A stretch of 64,000 nucleotides of DNA from an uncultured Flavobacteriales bacterium. GTDB taxonomy: Bacteria > Bacteroidota > Bacteroidia > Flavobacteriales_G > Salibacteraceae. Below are positions 48,999 to 56,679 of this stretch, piece by piece. The notes beneath the pieces are model-generated. The model made no database searches and had not been told where the DNA came from. It saw only the letters and a program-made list of their open reading frames with translations. The first letter of the stretch is position 1; every line of letters starts with the position of its first letter. The stretch is from NCBI GenBank assembly GCA_943788145.1, contig CALSPD010000010.1, positions 48,904 to 112,903 on the forward strand, read 5' to 3'. A program made the translations under genes and the position numbers.

Positions 48999-50630
48999 TT
49001 ATTTGATCGTAATGACGATCGGACTCAAATCGTGCCGCACATCGTCATCGCCCTTGGCTCGAATGTTTTTGAAAACCACCTCAGTTCCCGAGGGTAAAGC
49101 CTTGATGATTTCAATCATTTTAGGTGTGAAGTAGGCGTTTTTCGCTAGGTCGCCCACAACGTTTCCTTGATAGCGCGTAGTCATTTCAAATTCTACAATA
49201 GAACATTTTAATTGAAACTCAAAGTCTGGAGCATACATGGCTTTTATTCCTTGTCGTGCAAGAAGTTCATTGTTCGAATAACGGCCCGTTGTACTGATAT
49301 CACCAATTTCTGCATAAGGTTTTGGAAGGCGCTTCACCCGAAAAGGTTCTCGACCCATTTCACGTTTCGTTCCGTCTTCCAGCGTAGCGGTTACAATAAC
49401 TTCCACGTCCATTCCAGAAGTTTTGCTCACACTCACTTCATACATGCCATTGGCAATTTTTTTAATGCTGTTACCGCCTGTAATGCTTGCTGTGATGTTT
49501 TCATTGGCTACGCCTGGAGCTGAAATTTTTACGGGGTTCACTATGCCTTTATACAGCACGTTCATTTTTGTGGGAGCTACGGTCAAACTAGGTTTAGCTA
49601 CCAAATACTCACTTTCAAACGGAAAGTGTTTGACGCTGCCATCGTTGCGCTTTAGGGCCACAACACCTTGGTAGGTGTGAAATCCTTCTTTTGTGCTTTT
49701 GGTGGAAATCATTCCGAGTCCGTTTTCAACTGGGATGGAATCGCCAGGAGAAAAGCTTTCTGTGTTTGCATCCCTTGTCCCAAGCATCATGTTTGGCTGC
49801 TCGGTGGTGCTATAGGCCGCGAGCAATACTTCAGCCTGATAGTTTTCGCCAAGAAGCACATAATTGCTTTTTGGAACAACACGCGCGGCTATGGTATCAA
49901 ACTTAAAGTCGTTCACCGAAACGTTGTCGTAAAGCGACTTGAGGGCGTCACTTTCAGCCGTGCGAATATCCGCTTGGATTTTGGTGAGATTGGTGATGCA
50001 CGCTGCCAACGGCAAGTGATAGAAATTGCCCACTTCCCAAGGTTCAAGCTTTCCTTCGGCATTTGGGAGTTCGTTCAAGGCAATGTCTGATTGGATTTTT
50101 TCTATGGCTTCTGCTTCGCGCGTTGGGTCAAAGAGTTGCGACAGCTGATCTCGATGTGCGTTCAATCGGTGCTTAAGATCAAGGGCGGTGAAGTCTCCTT
50201 CTTTCGGGAAGGCGGGTTCGGAACCGATGAGCAAGTTGGTTGGCGTGTCGTAATCATCCTTCTTGTCCACATTTCGAAGCAGGTACATAGAATCATGGGT
50301 CAACTCATCGTAACCAACGGTTTGTGCAATCAAATGGCGCTTCATGCTTTCCACATAGTCGATCATTTCCTGTGAACTTGCTTCAACACTTAATGCTAAT
50401 TCATAAAAAGGCTGCGTTTTTCGAGCGTCAACGGCCATTTGCGCCTTAAACTGATCCATTAGAGACAAGTTCTTACTGTGTTGCGTTTGGGTCGATTCAT
50501 TCAACCCGTCATTGATGATGACAAAGGCGTTGAGTAAATCTTTAGATACATTGAGCGCCAATAGGGCGGTTAAGACGAGATACATCATTCCGATCATTCG
50601 TTGTCTTGGGGTTTCTTTTCCTCCTGACAT
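48999..50630 (-). CDS. gldM: GldM-family T9SS/gliding motor protein, not in a gldKLMN cluster
   Basis: The 543-residue protein begins MSGGKETPRQRMIGMMYLVL with one N-terminal transmembrane helix followed by NAFVIINDGLNEST, the GldM pattern. The remainder is the long periplasmic four-domain rod (D1 helical at ~35-215, then beta domains with PSLTVAPTKMNVLYKGI and EFQLKCSIVEFEMTTRYQGN). GldM and GldL form the proton-driven motor of the type IX secretion system. Normally the gene sits in gldKLMN, but here a strong terminator follows directly and no gldL or gldN is adjacent. It may be a second GldM copy or a separated original. Confidence 0.88.
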   Translation of the reverse strand: MSGGKETPRQRMIGMMYLVLTALLALNVSKDLLNAFVIINDGLNESTQTQHSKNLSLMDQFKAQMAVDARKTQPFYELALSVEASSQEMIDYVESMKRHLIAQTVGYDELTHDSMYLLRNVDKKDDYDTPTNLLIGSEPAFPKEGDFTALDLKHRLNAHRDQLSQLFDPTREAEAIEKIQSDIALNELPNAEGKLEPWEVGNFYHLPLAACITNLTKIQADIRTAESDALKSLYDNVSVNDFKFDTIAARVVPKSNYVLLGENYQAEVLLAAYSTTEQPNMMLGTRDANTESFSPGDSIPVENGLGMISTKSTKEGFHTYQGVVALKRNDGSVKHFPFESEYLVAKPSLTVAPTKMNVLYKGIVNPVKISAPGVANENITASITGGNSIKKIANGMYEVSVSKTSGMDVEVIVTATLEDGTKREMGREPFRVKRLPKPYAEIGDISTTGRYSNNELLARQGIKAMYAPDFEFQLKCSIVEFEMTTRYQGNVVGDLAKNAYFTPKMIEIIKALPSGTEVVFKNIRAKGDDDVRHDLSPIVITIK

Positions 50631-50962
50631 AATATTTGATTTAAGTTAAACTGGATTTGAACACAATTCTTCCATCAACCCAAAGTGTCTTTTTTGGGAG
50701 GCCATACCGGTAATGGCGTTGAATGGCTGCAGCTTGCGCACGCTGGAATCAGCAATTCGGAATGAATTGATTTAATAGTAGAATGTGATTTGAAAAGTTT
50801 GGAACAGAATGTTGCCTGATTATTCTACCAATGGAGTCGAATTTTCGATGAAGGCTTGTGTCTGCGCTTTTTTAAGAGTACGGGAATAGTGGGAAATTGA
50901 ATTGCTTTGGCAAAGTTTAGATGTACCTTCGTTGCCATTCACGGCTTTAAAAACCCAACAAT
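50631..50962. other. Divergent intergenic region between gldM and the MbnP-like gene
   Basis: No gene is supported here. A small hairpin, CCCAAA...TTTGGG, lies near 50687-50707. A candidate promoter for the right-hand gene is annotated separately. Confidence 0.5.
50902..50931 (+). promoter_or_regulatory. Candidate sigma-ABfr promoter of the MbnP-like gene
   Basis: TTG at 50902-50904, a 19-bp spacer and TACCTTCG at 50924-50931 (one mismatch to TAnnTTTG). The start codon is 32 bp downstream. Confidence 0.5.
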
Positions 50963-51970
50963 ATGATACAACGCTTACTTTCCATTTCGCTTTTTCTAGC
51001 CTTTGCGGCTAGCGGTATTGCTCAAATAAACATCAATGTTGACATTAAGCATAAGCTCTATGGCGAGGATTTTAGCTTGGGCAAGGAGTCTTTTACAGAC
51101 CTCGGAATGGCTTTTGACGCGGATAGATTGCAGTACTACATGAGCGACTTCAGCGTTACGCATGATGGAGGAACCGTAACCCAAGTTTCTGATAAATGGG
51201 TTTTAGTAAATGCGTCTACAGCAACCAGCTTCCAATTGGATTTGGATTCTGTAAGTTCTGTGGAGGCCATATCCTTTTACATTGGCGTAGATCCTGACCA
51301 CAATCATTTAGACCCATCAACCTTTCCTTCAAGTCACCCATTGGCACCTAAGAATCCTTCCATGCATTGGGGTTGGACTGCAGGCTATCGCTTTGTTGCC
51401 ATCGAGGGCAATTGTGGTGAAGACCTAGGCGAGGAATACCAGTTTCATGCCCTAGGAGATGGCAATTATTTTGAAACCACGGTTGAAACAGGAGGCATGG
51501 TACAAAACGGGGCCTTGGATGTTGAAATTTTCGCTAATTATTCTGAAGTTCTTAGAGGGTTGGCCATTCAAAATGGATATATCCTTCACGGTGAAATTGG
51601 CGAGTGTGTAGATGTACTCGAAAATTTTAGAGACTATGTTTTTACGGCTACTGCTCCAGCCGATACGGTTATGCCAGTTGACACAACAGACGTTACTGGA
51701 ATTGCAGATGCTACAAGCAGATTAAACCTAAGTGCCTATCCTAATCCATCAACTGATGGTCAGATTCAACTTCGATTGGAATCAAATGTAAGTTCGGTCT
51801 ATGGCCTAGTGTTATTTGATATGCTTGGTAGTCAATTGGAAGTTCGAAATAATGTTGGAGCAAATTCTTCAACCATGTTCAGCGGGCTATCTAGCGGTGT
51901 TTATTTCGTTCGATTGATTTCTGCAGAGGGCGAAGTTGCCGAAGTGGTTCGATTCAGCGTCACTAAGTAG
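50963..51970 (+). CDS. MbnP-like domain protein with T9SS sorting domain
   Basis: The 335-residue secreted protein has a signal peptide ending ASGIAQ. The central domain resembles MbnP: FYIGVDPDHNHLD, NPSMHWGWTAGYRFVAIEG and a final region around residues 200-225. MbnP-like proteins accompany MbnH/MauG-type di-heme partners and copper handling in other bacteria. No MauG-like gene is seen here. The C-terminal type A sorting domain (LSAYPNPSTDGQIQLRLESN to GLSSGVYFVRLISAEGE) marks it as T9SS cargo. Confidence 0.82.
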   Translation: MIQRLLSISLFLAFAASGIAQININVDIKHKLYGEDFSLGKESFTDLGMAFDADRLQYYMSDFSVTHDGGTVTQVSDKWVLVNASTATSFQLDLDSVSSVEAISFYIGVDPDHNHLDPSTFPSSHPLAPKNPSMHWGWTAGYRFVAIEGNCGEDLGEEYQFHALGDGNYFETTVETGGMVQNGALDVEIFANYSEVLRGLAIQNGYILHGEIGECVDVLENFRDYVFTATAPADTVMPVDTTDVTGIADATSRLNLSAYPNPSTDGQIQLRLESNVSSVYGLVLFDMLGSQLEVRNNVGANSSTMFSGLSSGVYFVRLISAEGEVAEVVRFSVTK

Positions 51971-52281
51971 CTTATTGCATAACACACTTCTTAAGCGTAC
52001 CTAACAATCATGCTTAGACGTTCCGTCCTTAGCTGTCGAACTTTTATGCCATCGTTTCGTTTATAAATACGGCACTTAAACCGTAGCGCATTCGAATGAC
52101 CGCGCTAGCGGGTTTTCTTATTTGAACAAAGCGTATTAAAGTAAATCACTGTGAGTAAGAGTTGAGAAGAAAACGAGAGTTAAACAGAAAGCCGTCACTG
52201 TTTAGTTAGTCCTCAGATACTTCCCAACCTCTCAATTTACGCAACTGATATCGACCAAAAAGAACTAATCCCAAACCAAGT
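51971..52281. other. Left edge of the mobile region, no intact gene
   Basis: A weak + strand terminator-like structure lies around 52084-52117 (TAGCGC/GCGCTA, then a short CCGC/GCGG stem and GGTTTTC). On the minus strand, 52206-52281 reads as the end of a truncated membrane-protein-like frame (LLGLGLVLFGRYQLRKLRG, then stop), cut exactly where the integrase-like repeat begins. Otherwise nothing is recognised. Confidence 0.4.
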
Positions 52282-52743
52282 AGAAAATAAGGCTTTATAG
52301 CGGCAAAAGAATTAACAGCTCATTACACCCGAATGACCACCCAGCTGAACATCGCCTGTCAATGGCTAATTTATTAGCTGCGGAGGTTTATAGTCACATC
52401 ACCAAAGGGGGTGTTCTAAGGTCACATCGAAGAGAAACAATCCAATCAGGTCGGTTATCTGACCTAGAGTACCTGAAGCTTGCTTTAGAGAGTAAGCTGA
52501 ATAGCAACTACTCGGTCAAATACAAAACAACCCTTCGTTACACTTACAGGGATATTGTCGATGCCTCAAATGGCAATAAACTATGCGCTGATGGGCTAGT
52601 GCTATGCTCAACAGATACACCAATGCTACAAGCTATAACACCTTTAGGAGACATGTAAACGCCCTAATAAACGAGGCTGTTAACCTGGGTATGGATGAGA
52701 GGGACCTATTGAAGAATAAGAGTAAAAAGGCAAAGGCTAAGCT
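52282..52743 (+). pseudogene. Truncated copy of the tyrosine recombinase gene (5' part)
   Basis: It aligns with 53974-54436 inside the intact integrase at about 98% identity (by eye 8 substitutions and one missing A near 52597). It covers the arm-binding and core-binding domains only and lacks the catalytic domain. The missing base breaks the frame after NKLCADGL. Both ends are abrupt. It is a recent partial duplicate left by a related element or by recombination. Confidence 0.88.
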
Positions 52744-52816
52744 GTATAACATAACCATAGGGTGGAATCCTATTTCTTTCAATGTAGTAAAGGGTAGTAT
52801 TCGTTAACCCAGATAT

Positions 52817-52960
52817 GTGGTAGTAAGGGGTGTTATAGGTGACAATAGTCTTTACTCAATATATCTTTTCACATGTAATCACTGTAACCATCTCGAAGAG
52901 ATAAATAAACTTAGGTATGTGAACCTATACGGTACATTATTTTTAAATTTATTTTATTGA
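52817..52960 (+). CDS. Possible 47-residue protein or gene remnant with CxxC
   Basis: The frame from GTG at 52817 encodes VVVRGVIGDNSLYSIYLFTC and then NHCNHLEEINKLRYVN before TGA. The C-x2-C spacing suggests a zinc-ribbon remnant, but there is no companion pair of cysteines. It may be a decayed gene of the element. Confidence is low. Confidence 0.22.
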   Translation: MVVRGVIGDNSLYSIYLFTCNHCNHLEEINKLRYVNLYGTLFLNLFY

Positions 52961-52984
52961 TATTCAGTGAGTTAACATGAAAAA

Positions 52985-53015
52985 GGTTTACACCTTCACA
53001 AATTTCTTGTAAACC
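52985..53015. promoter_or_regulatory. Inverted repeat upstream of the HTH gene
   Basis: GGTTTACA (52985-52992) and TGTAAACC (53008-53015) are perfect 8-bp arms with a 15-bp spacer, 39 bp upstream of the next start codon. It is a possible operator or hairpin. Confidence 0.45.
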
Positions 53016-53024
53016 AGGTAATTA

Positions 53025-53053
53025 TATAAGTGAACGCTTAAAATTCACTTATA
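53025..53053. promoter_or_regulatory. Inverted repeat abutting the HTH gene start
   Basis: TATAAGTGAA (53025-53034) and TTCACTTATA (53044-53053) are perfect 10-bp arms with a 9-bp spacer, ending at the base before the ATG at 53054. It could be an operator, or an mRNA hairpin that hides the translation start. Confidence 0.55.
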
Positions 53054-53503
53054 ATGTCAAGAACAAGTTGGTCAGATGACGACCTGGAGAAGCTGTCTAG
53101 GAAGAAGAACCATAGGGTAAGATACAACGGACATAATTACATCTGGGAGCATCGTCTAAAGGGTAATAAATGGGAGAAACATAGTATCGACTGCTACGCT
53201 GAGTATCGAAAACCATTACATGAAATTCATTACTGGACATACAATTACGGAAAAGAACTGTCTGAAAGACAATCAAAACAGGATAGTTTACACTACCGTG
53301 AACTGAAGCGATATCTATCAATCACGGCTAGAATGGTAAGGATTAGAGAAAATCCTAAACTGAAGACAAGGGATAAGATTAGAATGGTAATGAAGACTAT
53401 GCCTAAGAAAACCGCAGTTGGGATAGCTGAACTGTTAAATATATCTAGGCAGATGGTCCACAAGCATCAGGTTGAAATATTAAGGGGTAATACATCAAAT
53501 TGA
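53054..53503 (+). CDS. Small basic protein with C-terminal helix-turn-helix
   Basis: The 149-residue, strongly basic protein begins MSRTSWSDDDLEKLSRKKNH. A predicted helix-turn-helix lies at residues ~117-140: KKTAVGIAELLNISRQMVHK. The N-terminal half has NGHNYIWEHRLKGNKWEKHS, aromatic and basic, and is not assigned to a family. Two stacked palindromes directly upstream suggest autoregulation. It sits at the right end of the left element, between the truncated integrase copy and the attachment region, so a regulator or excision-directionality factor is possible. That role is speculation. Confidence 0.6.
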   Translation: MSRTSWSDDDLEKLSRKKNHRVRYNGHNYIWEHRLKGNKWEKHSIDCYAEYRKPLHEIHYWTYNYGKELSERQSKQDSLHYRELKRYLSITARMVRIRENPKLKTRDKIRMVMKTMPKKTAVGIAELLNISRQMVHKHQVEILRGNTSN

Positions 53504-53524
53504 CATCGTCATTGAGGGTAAATT

Positions 53525-53554
53525 AACTGTCTCATAACTGTCTGAAAACTGTCC
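53525..53554 (+). repeat. Three AACTGTCY direct repeats at 11-bp pitch (candidate integrase arm sites, left)
   Basis: AACTGTCT begins at 53525 and 53536, and AACTGTCC at 53547. The exact 11-bp spacing, about one helical turn, puts all copies on the same DNA face, as in arm-type sites of lambda-like integrases. The same octamer recurs on the other side of the tRNA core at 53879 and 53890. Confidence 0.65.
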
Positions 53555-53601
53555 AAAACGATGTTTTTTGTACTTTTCGAGCAGTTTAATGCTTTGAGCA
53601 T

Positions 53602-53627
53602 ACAGAACGATTTTGGGTTCTGTTTTT
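53602..53627 (+). terminator. Terminator-like hairpin after the HTH gene
   Basis: ACAGAAC (53602-53608) and GTTCTGT (53617-53623) form a 7-bp stem with an 8-nt loop followed by TTTT, about 100 bp beyond the HTH gene stop. Confidence 0.6.
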
Positions 53628-53656
53628 AGCGAAAGTTGGTGGAGCAAAAAGGTGAT

Positions 53657-53677
53657 TGATTGTTTTTTAAACAATCA
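53657..53677. repeat. Perfect 9-bp palindrome in the attachment region
   Basis: TGATTGTTT (53657-53665) and AAACAATCA (53669-53677) are separated by three T's. No T run follows, so it is not an obvious terminator. It may bind an accessory protein in the recombination site. Confidence 0.45.
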
Positions 53678-53734
53678 TGAAACCTAGTCGTACCAACACT
53701 TGCAATAAAATTAAGACGACCTCTGGCTCATAAT

Positions 53735-53773
53735 AAAAAACCCCCAACGCTATCAAAACGATGAGGGTTTTTT
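53735..53773 (-). terminator. Terminator of the tRNA fragment
   Basis: AAAAAACCCCCAACG (53735-53749) pairs imperfectly with CGATGAGGGTTTTTT (53759-53773). On the minus strand it directly follows the tRNA 3' end, the usual position for a tRNA terminator in this phylum. Confidence 0.75.
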
Positions 53774-53775
53774 CG

Positions 53776-53820
53776 TGGTCCCACCTGGGCTCGAACCAGG
53801 GACCACCTGATTATGAGTCA
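53776..53820 (-). pseudogene. 3' fragment of tRNA-Met(CAT), attachment core
   Basis: Read on the minus strand there is an anticodon loop CTCATAA (CAT), 3' anticodon stem TCAGG and a five-base variable loop. The T arm CCTGG-TTCGAGC-CCAGG, acceptor strand TGGGACC and discriminator A follow. The D arm and 5' acceptor strand are missing: beyond the anticodon stem the sequence no longer resembles a tRNA. A 3' tRNA end of this extent beside a tyrosine recombinase gene is the classic att core. Which CAT isoacceptor (elongator, initiator or tRNA-Ile2) is not certain. Confidence 0.8.
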
Positions 53821-53878
53821 TGAGGTGATTTGCTATAATCACATAGATATCAACATGTTACACATCTAATAAATGTTT

Positions 53879-53897
53879 AACTGTCTAAGAACTGTCT
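53879..53897 (+). repeat. Two AACTGTCT direct repeats at 11-bp pitch (candidate arm sites, right)
   Basis: AACTGTCT begins at 53879 and 53890, again exactly 11 bp apart. They end at the base before the integrase GTG start at 53898. Besides arm binding, they could let integrase repress its own promoter. Confidence 0.65.
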
Positions 53898-54962
53898 GTG
53901 AGAAATCTAAGTTACCCCAAGGTTGGTCAAACCAAAGACCTTAAAGTCTTCATCTCGTTTCATCTGAATAATCAGAAAATAAGGCTGTATAGCGGCAAAA
54001 GAATTAACAGCTCATTACACCCGAATAACCACCCAGCTGAACATCGCCTGTCAATGGCTAATTTATTAGCTGCGGAGGTTTATAGTCACATCACCAAAGG
54101 GGGTGTTCTAAGGTCACATCGAAGAGAAACAATCCAATCAGGTCGGTTATCTGACCTAGAGTACCTCAAGCTTGCTTTAGAGAGTAAGCTGAATAGCAAC
54201 TACTCGGTCAAATACAAAACAACCCTTCGTTACACTTACAGGGATATTGTCGATGCCTCAAATGGCAATAAACTATGCGCTGATGGGCTAAGTGCTATGC
54301 TCAACAGATACACCAATGCCACAAGCTATAACACCTTTAGAAGACATGTAAACGCCCTAATAAATGAGGCTGTGAACCTGGGTATGGATGAGAGAGACCT
54401 ATTGAAGAATAAGAGTAAAAAGGCAAAGGCTAAGCTCCATAAACCCTTCAGAGACATCGGCCTCATTCTAGATGAGATAAAAGCCTTTAACAGTAACCTC
54501 TACCTGTGTTGTCTTCTGACATACGGATGCCTCCTCAGGCCACATCGAGAAATAAGGGAGTTATGTTGGGGGGACTTCTCCAACGACCTGAGTCAAATAC
54601 ACCTATCAGGGCATCGGAATAAATCAGGACGAAACAGGATAGTTCCTGTCCCAAGGTACATCCGAGAGAACCTGCATGCTGGAGACCTAAACTGTAATGT
54701 GTTCAGTGGTAATCAGAAGGCATACAACCAGGACTACTTTAAGTGCCTTTGGAGGCGATTTAAGAGCCAATCTAAGCTGATTGACACCAATCAGACTCTA
54801 TACTCTTTTAGACACTCAGGGGCTATAGAAATCTACAAGCGTACAGGCTCATTAGTGAAGCTACAGAAGGTGATGGGTCATTCAAGCCTGAATGTATCCC
54901 TAACGTATTTAAGGGGCTTAGAGGTAGCTGAATTAACCGAGGAGGATATGCCTAAGGTTTAG
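53898..54962 (+). CDS. Tyrosine recombinase / site-specific integrase
   Basis: The 354-residue protein has a GTG start (MRNLSYPKVGQTKDLKVFIS) directly after the arm-like repeats. An N-terminal arm-binding and SAM-like core-binding domain covers residues ~1-175. The catalytic domain shows Arg214 in CLLRPHREIRELCWGDF, YSFRHSGAIE (Arg305, His306), GHSS (His328) and nucleophile Tyr337 in TYLRGLEV. The position of the first box II His is taken by Tyr302, as in many Bacteroidota integrases of this YSF[KR]H type. The frame is intact. It should catalyse integration and excision at the tRNA-Met core 80 bp upstream. Confidence 0.92.
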   Translation: MRNLSYPKVGQTKDLKVFISFHLNNQKIRLYSGKRINSSLHPNNHPAEHRLSMANLLAAEVYSHITKGGVLRSHRRETIQSGRLSDLEYLKLALESKLNSNYSVKYKTTLRYTYRDIVDASNGNKLCADGLSAMLNRYTNATSYNTFRRHVNALINEAVNLGMDERDLLKNKSKKAKAKLHKPFRDIGLILDEIKAFNSNLYLCCLLTYGCLLRPHREIRELCWGDFSNDLSQIHLSGHRNKSGRNRIVPVPRYIRENLHAGDLNCNVFSGNQKAYNQDYFKCLWRRFKSQSKLIDTNQTLYSFRHSGAIEIYKRTGSLVKLQKVMGHSSLNVSLTYLRGLEVAELTEEDMPKV

Positions 54963-55061
54963 ACAAATTCATTTTAACCTAAAACGCATCATTTTCACCT
55001 CTTTTTGACCGTTTTTAGTCCTTTTTGACTCAAAAAACGTCAATTATCCCCCGAAATCGAC
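54963..55061. other. AT-rich spacer after the integrase gene
   Basis: The region holds repeated TTTTTGAC/TTTTTAGTC runs but no gene. A short TTGAC/GTCAA inverted repeat lies around 55024-55042. It is followed by the first interspersed repeat copy. Confidence 0.35.
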
Positions 55062-55165
55062 TAAAACCTGAAATCTAAAACCTAAGGCACCGAATCACCT
55101 CAGGGAGTGTATGATTCTAAATCGGTTTTCTGTTTTGGTTAAGCTTTCAAGGATATAGTATAACC
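55062..55165 (+). repeat. Interspersed island repeat, copy 1 (104 bp)
   Basis: It starts TAAAACCTGAAATC, has CCGAATCACCTCAGGGAGTG, then AAATCGGTTTTCTGTTTTGG, and ends TATAGTATAACC. It is colinear without gaps, by eye, with the 104-bp copy at 56836-56939. No coding potential is seen. Confidence 0.7.
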
Positions 55166-55213
55166 CCATAAATGATGGTATTTCATATGCCTTTAGAATT
55201 GAATATATTTAAC

Positions 55214-55312
55214 TTCATCTGAATCATAAATTATATGAAATTCTTTTGTTGGAACATAAGACAAGGCAGAGTGGCAGCCATCTAATTTGTCAGCAGAGGT
55301 TTATAGTGACAC
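55214..55312 (+). pseudogene. Decayed remnant of an integrase N-terminal region
   Basis: The segment carries TTCATCTGAAT, GGAACAT and CTAATTT...AGAGGTTTATAGTGACAC, in the same order as TTTCATCTGAATAAT, TGAACAT and GCTAATTT...GAGGTTTATAGTCACAT in the integrase gene. In one frame it reads SNLSAEVYSDTP against ANLLAAEVYSHIT of the intact protein. It is too eroded to function. Confidence 0.5.
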
Positions 55313-55475
55313 CCCTTGAATCAGAAAAAAGAGTTTTTAGGTTTTGATTCTTCTTTTAATTATCTCAACAAATGATTTTTGGGACGACCCAAACCTGGTA
55401 GCAGAGGAAAGCAATATTTTGTGATTGGAAAAACTTTTTGTATTTTTCGCGTCGAAAACCACATTAAACTTTTTT

Positions 55476-56029
55476 ATGAGACTATTAGCAGTCACTTTCA
55501 TCTTAATTTCTCTAGCATTTTCAAACCTTCATGCGGGTGATGTTTTAATCCTGCCAAATGGCAATCAATATGAGGGTAAGGTTGTGAAATTGAAAGGCTG
55601 CGATGTGATATTTAAAAGTAATGGCCATAGATATGCTATCCCCGCAGCTGATATTCATTCTATTCACTTCGAAGATGAAAATATGAAATTCTCTTTGATT
55701 ATCTTAAACTATCCAGTGATGAAGGTATTAATAAATGCCTGGAGGGAGCAAAAGATGCCAGAATGCTTCATGGAAAGAAAGGAGCGCATGTCGCCCTAGG
55801 TTTCTGTTTTGGGGGTTTTGCTATGATTGGAACCGCCTTAGCAGATTGCGGCCCGATGAAAGGCTCAGAAACGATGCTCCTTTCTAAGAATAAGCCTTTA
55901 TTTACTGATTACGAATACATAGAGTGTTATAAAAAAGAGGCCAAGAAAAACCTGCTTATAATGGAGGCTGCAGGATGGGGCGCATTCATCGTACTTTATC
56001 TAGGACTCCTTGTTGCAGCCACTTATTGA
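55476..56029 (+). CDS. Secreted or membrane protein of unknown function (1-bp frameshift)
   Basis: The first frame (ATG at 55476) has a signal peptide MRLLAVTFILISLAFSNLHA and then GDVLILPNGNQYEGKVVKLK and YAIPAADIHSIHFED. The second frame ends at 56029 and has LHGKKGAHVALGFCFGGFAM, LLSKNKPLFTDYEYIECYKK and a C-terminal membrane helix. Adding one base near 55712 joins them into a ~185-residue protein with two membrane segments and paired cysteines. The layout resembles an uncharacterised flavobacterial family; function unknown. It is flanked by the repeat copies at 55062 and 56836. Confidence 0.6.
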
Positions 56030-56104
56030 TGCATTTGTCTACTGAATATTTTCAAGACTCCTCTCCCTGGTGCATGTTCGCCCAATAATTCAAATTTCAA
56101 GATT

Positions 56105-56626
56105 TTGAAAACACTTTTAATGGCTGCCTTTCTTGTATGTTTTTATGTTGATTTAATTTCTCAAGAAATAACTAACAATGCGACAATAGAAAATGCTTTT
56201 GCTGGGCAAATGAATACTGAAGATTTAAGCTCTATGAAACAGGGTGTTTACTATCTTGGTAATGGTCAGATGAAAGCTATTCGCATAGGTAGTGGTGCTT
56301 CTTCTGATTTTGATGAGATGGAGAGTGAAATGCACCAGCGCATGAAAAATTACTCTGCCCAAAATAATATATCTTACAGAGTCCTGACTACCGAAAAAAC
56401 TCCATCTGGAATTGGCGTTTACCCAAGGTTAGTTATAACCTACGAAATTTTCCAAACCAACGGTCTTCCGTACGTATCTCCTCAAGAAAAAATCCAATCT
56501 AGAGACGCATTAATTGTTGAACTTAAGAAGCTGAAAGAGCTTTTGGACTTGGGGATTCTTACTGATGAGGAGTTTGAAAGTCAAGCCCGCCCACTCAAGA
56601 ATAAGATAAAGAGTCTATCACTTTGA
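56105..56626 (+). CDS. Exported protein with C-terminal SHOCT-like segment
   Basis: The 173-residue protein uses a TTG start (MKTLLMAAFLVCFYVDLISQ), which places a signal peptide at its N-terminus. The middle contains GVYYLGNGQMKAIRIGSGAS. The last 35 residues, LVELKKLKELLDLGILTDEE followed by FESQARPLKNKI, match the SHOCT (short C-terminal) pattern often found at the ends of unrelated proteins. Function is unknown. It lies 75 bp after the previous gene and may share its transcript. Confidence 0.6.
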   Translation: MKTLLMAAFLVCFYVDLISQEITNNATIENAFAGQMNTEDLSSMKQGVYYLGNGQMKAIRIGSGASSDFDEMESEMHQRMKNYSAQNNISYRVLTTEKTPSGIGVYPRLVITYEIFQTNGLPYVSPQEKIQSRDALIVELKKLKELLDLGILTDEEFESQARPLKNKIKSLSL

Positions 56627-56679
56627 TAGTAAATTGTGAACCTCACTTTGGCTTATAAATTTTGAAACTTATCCCATCC

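Noticed and set aside
53776..53820. Functional tRNA-Met gene
   Set aside because: Only the anticodon loop to the 3' end is tRNA-like. The D arm and 5' acceptor strand are absent, and the 5' anticodon stem has a mismatch.
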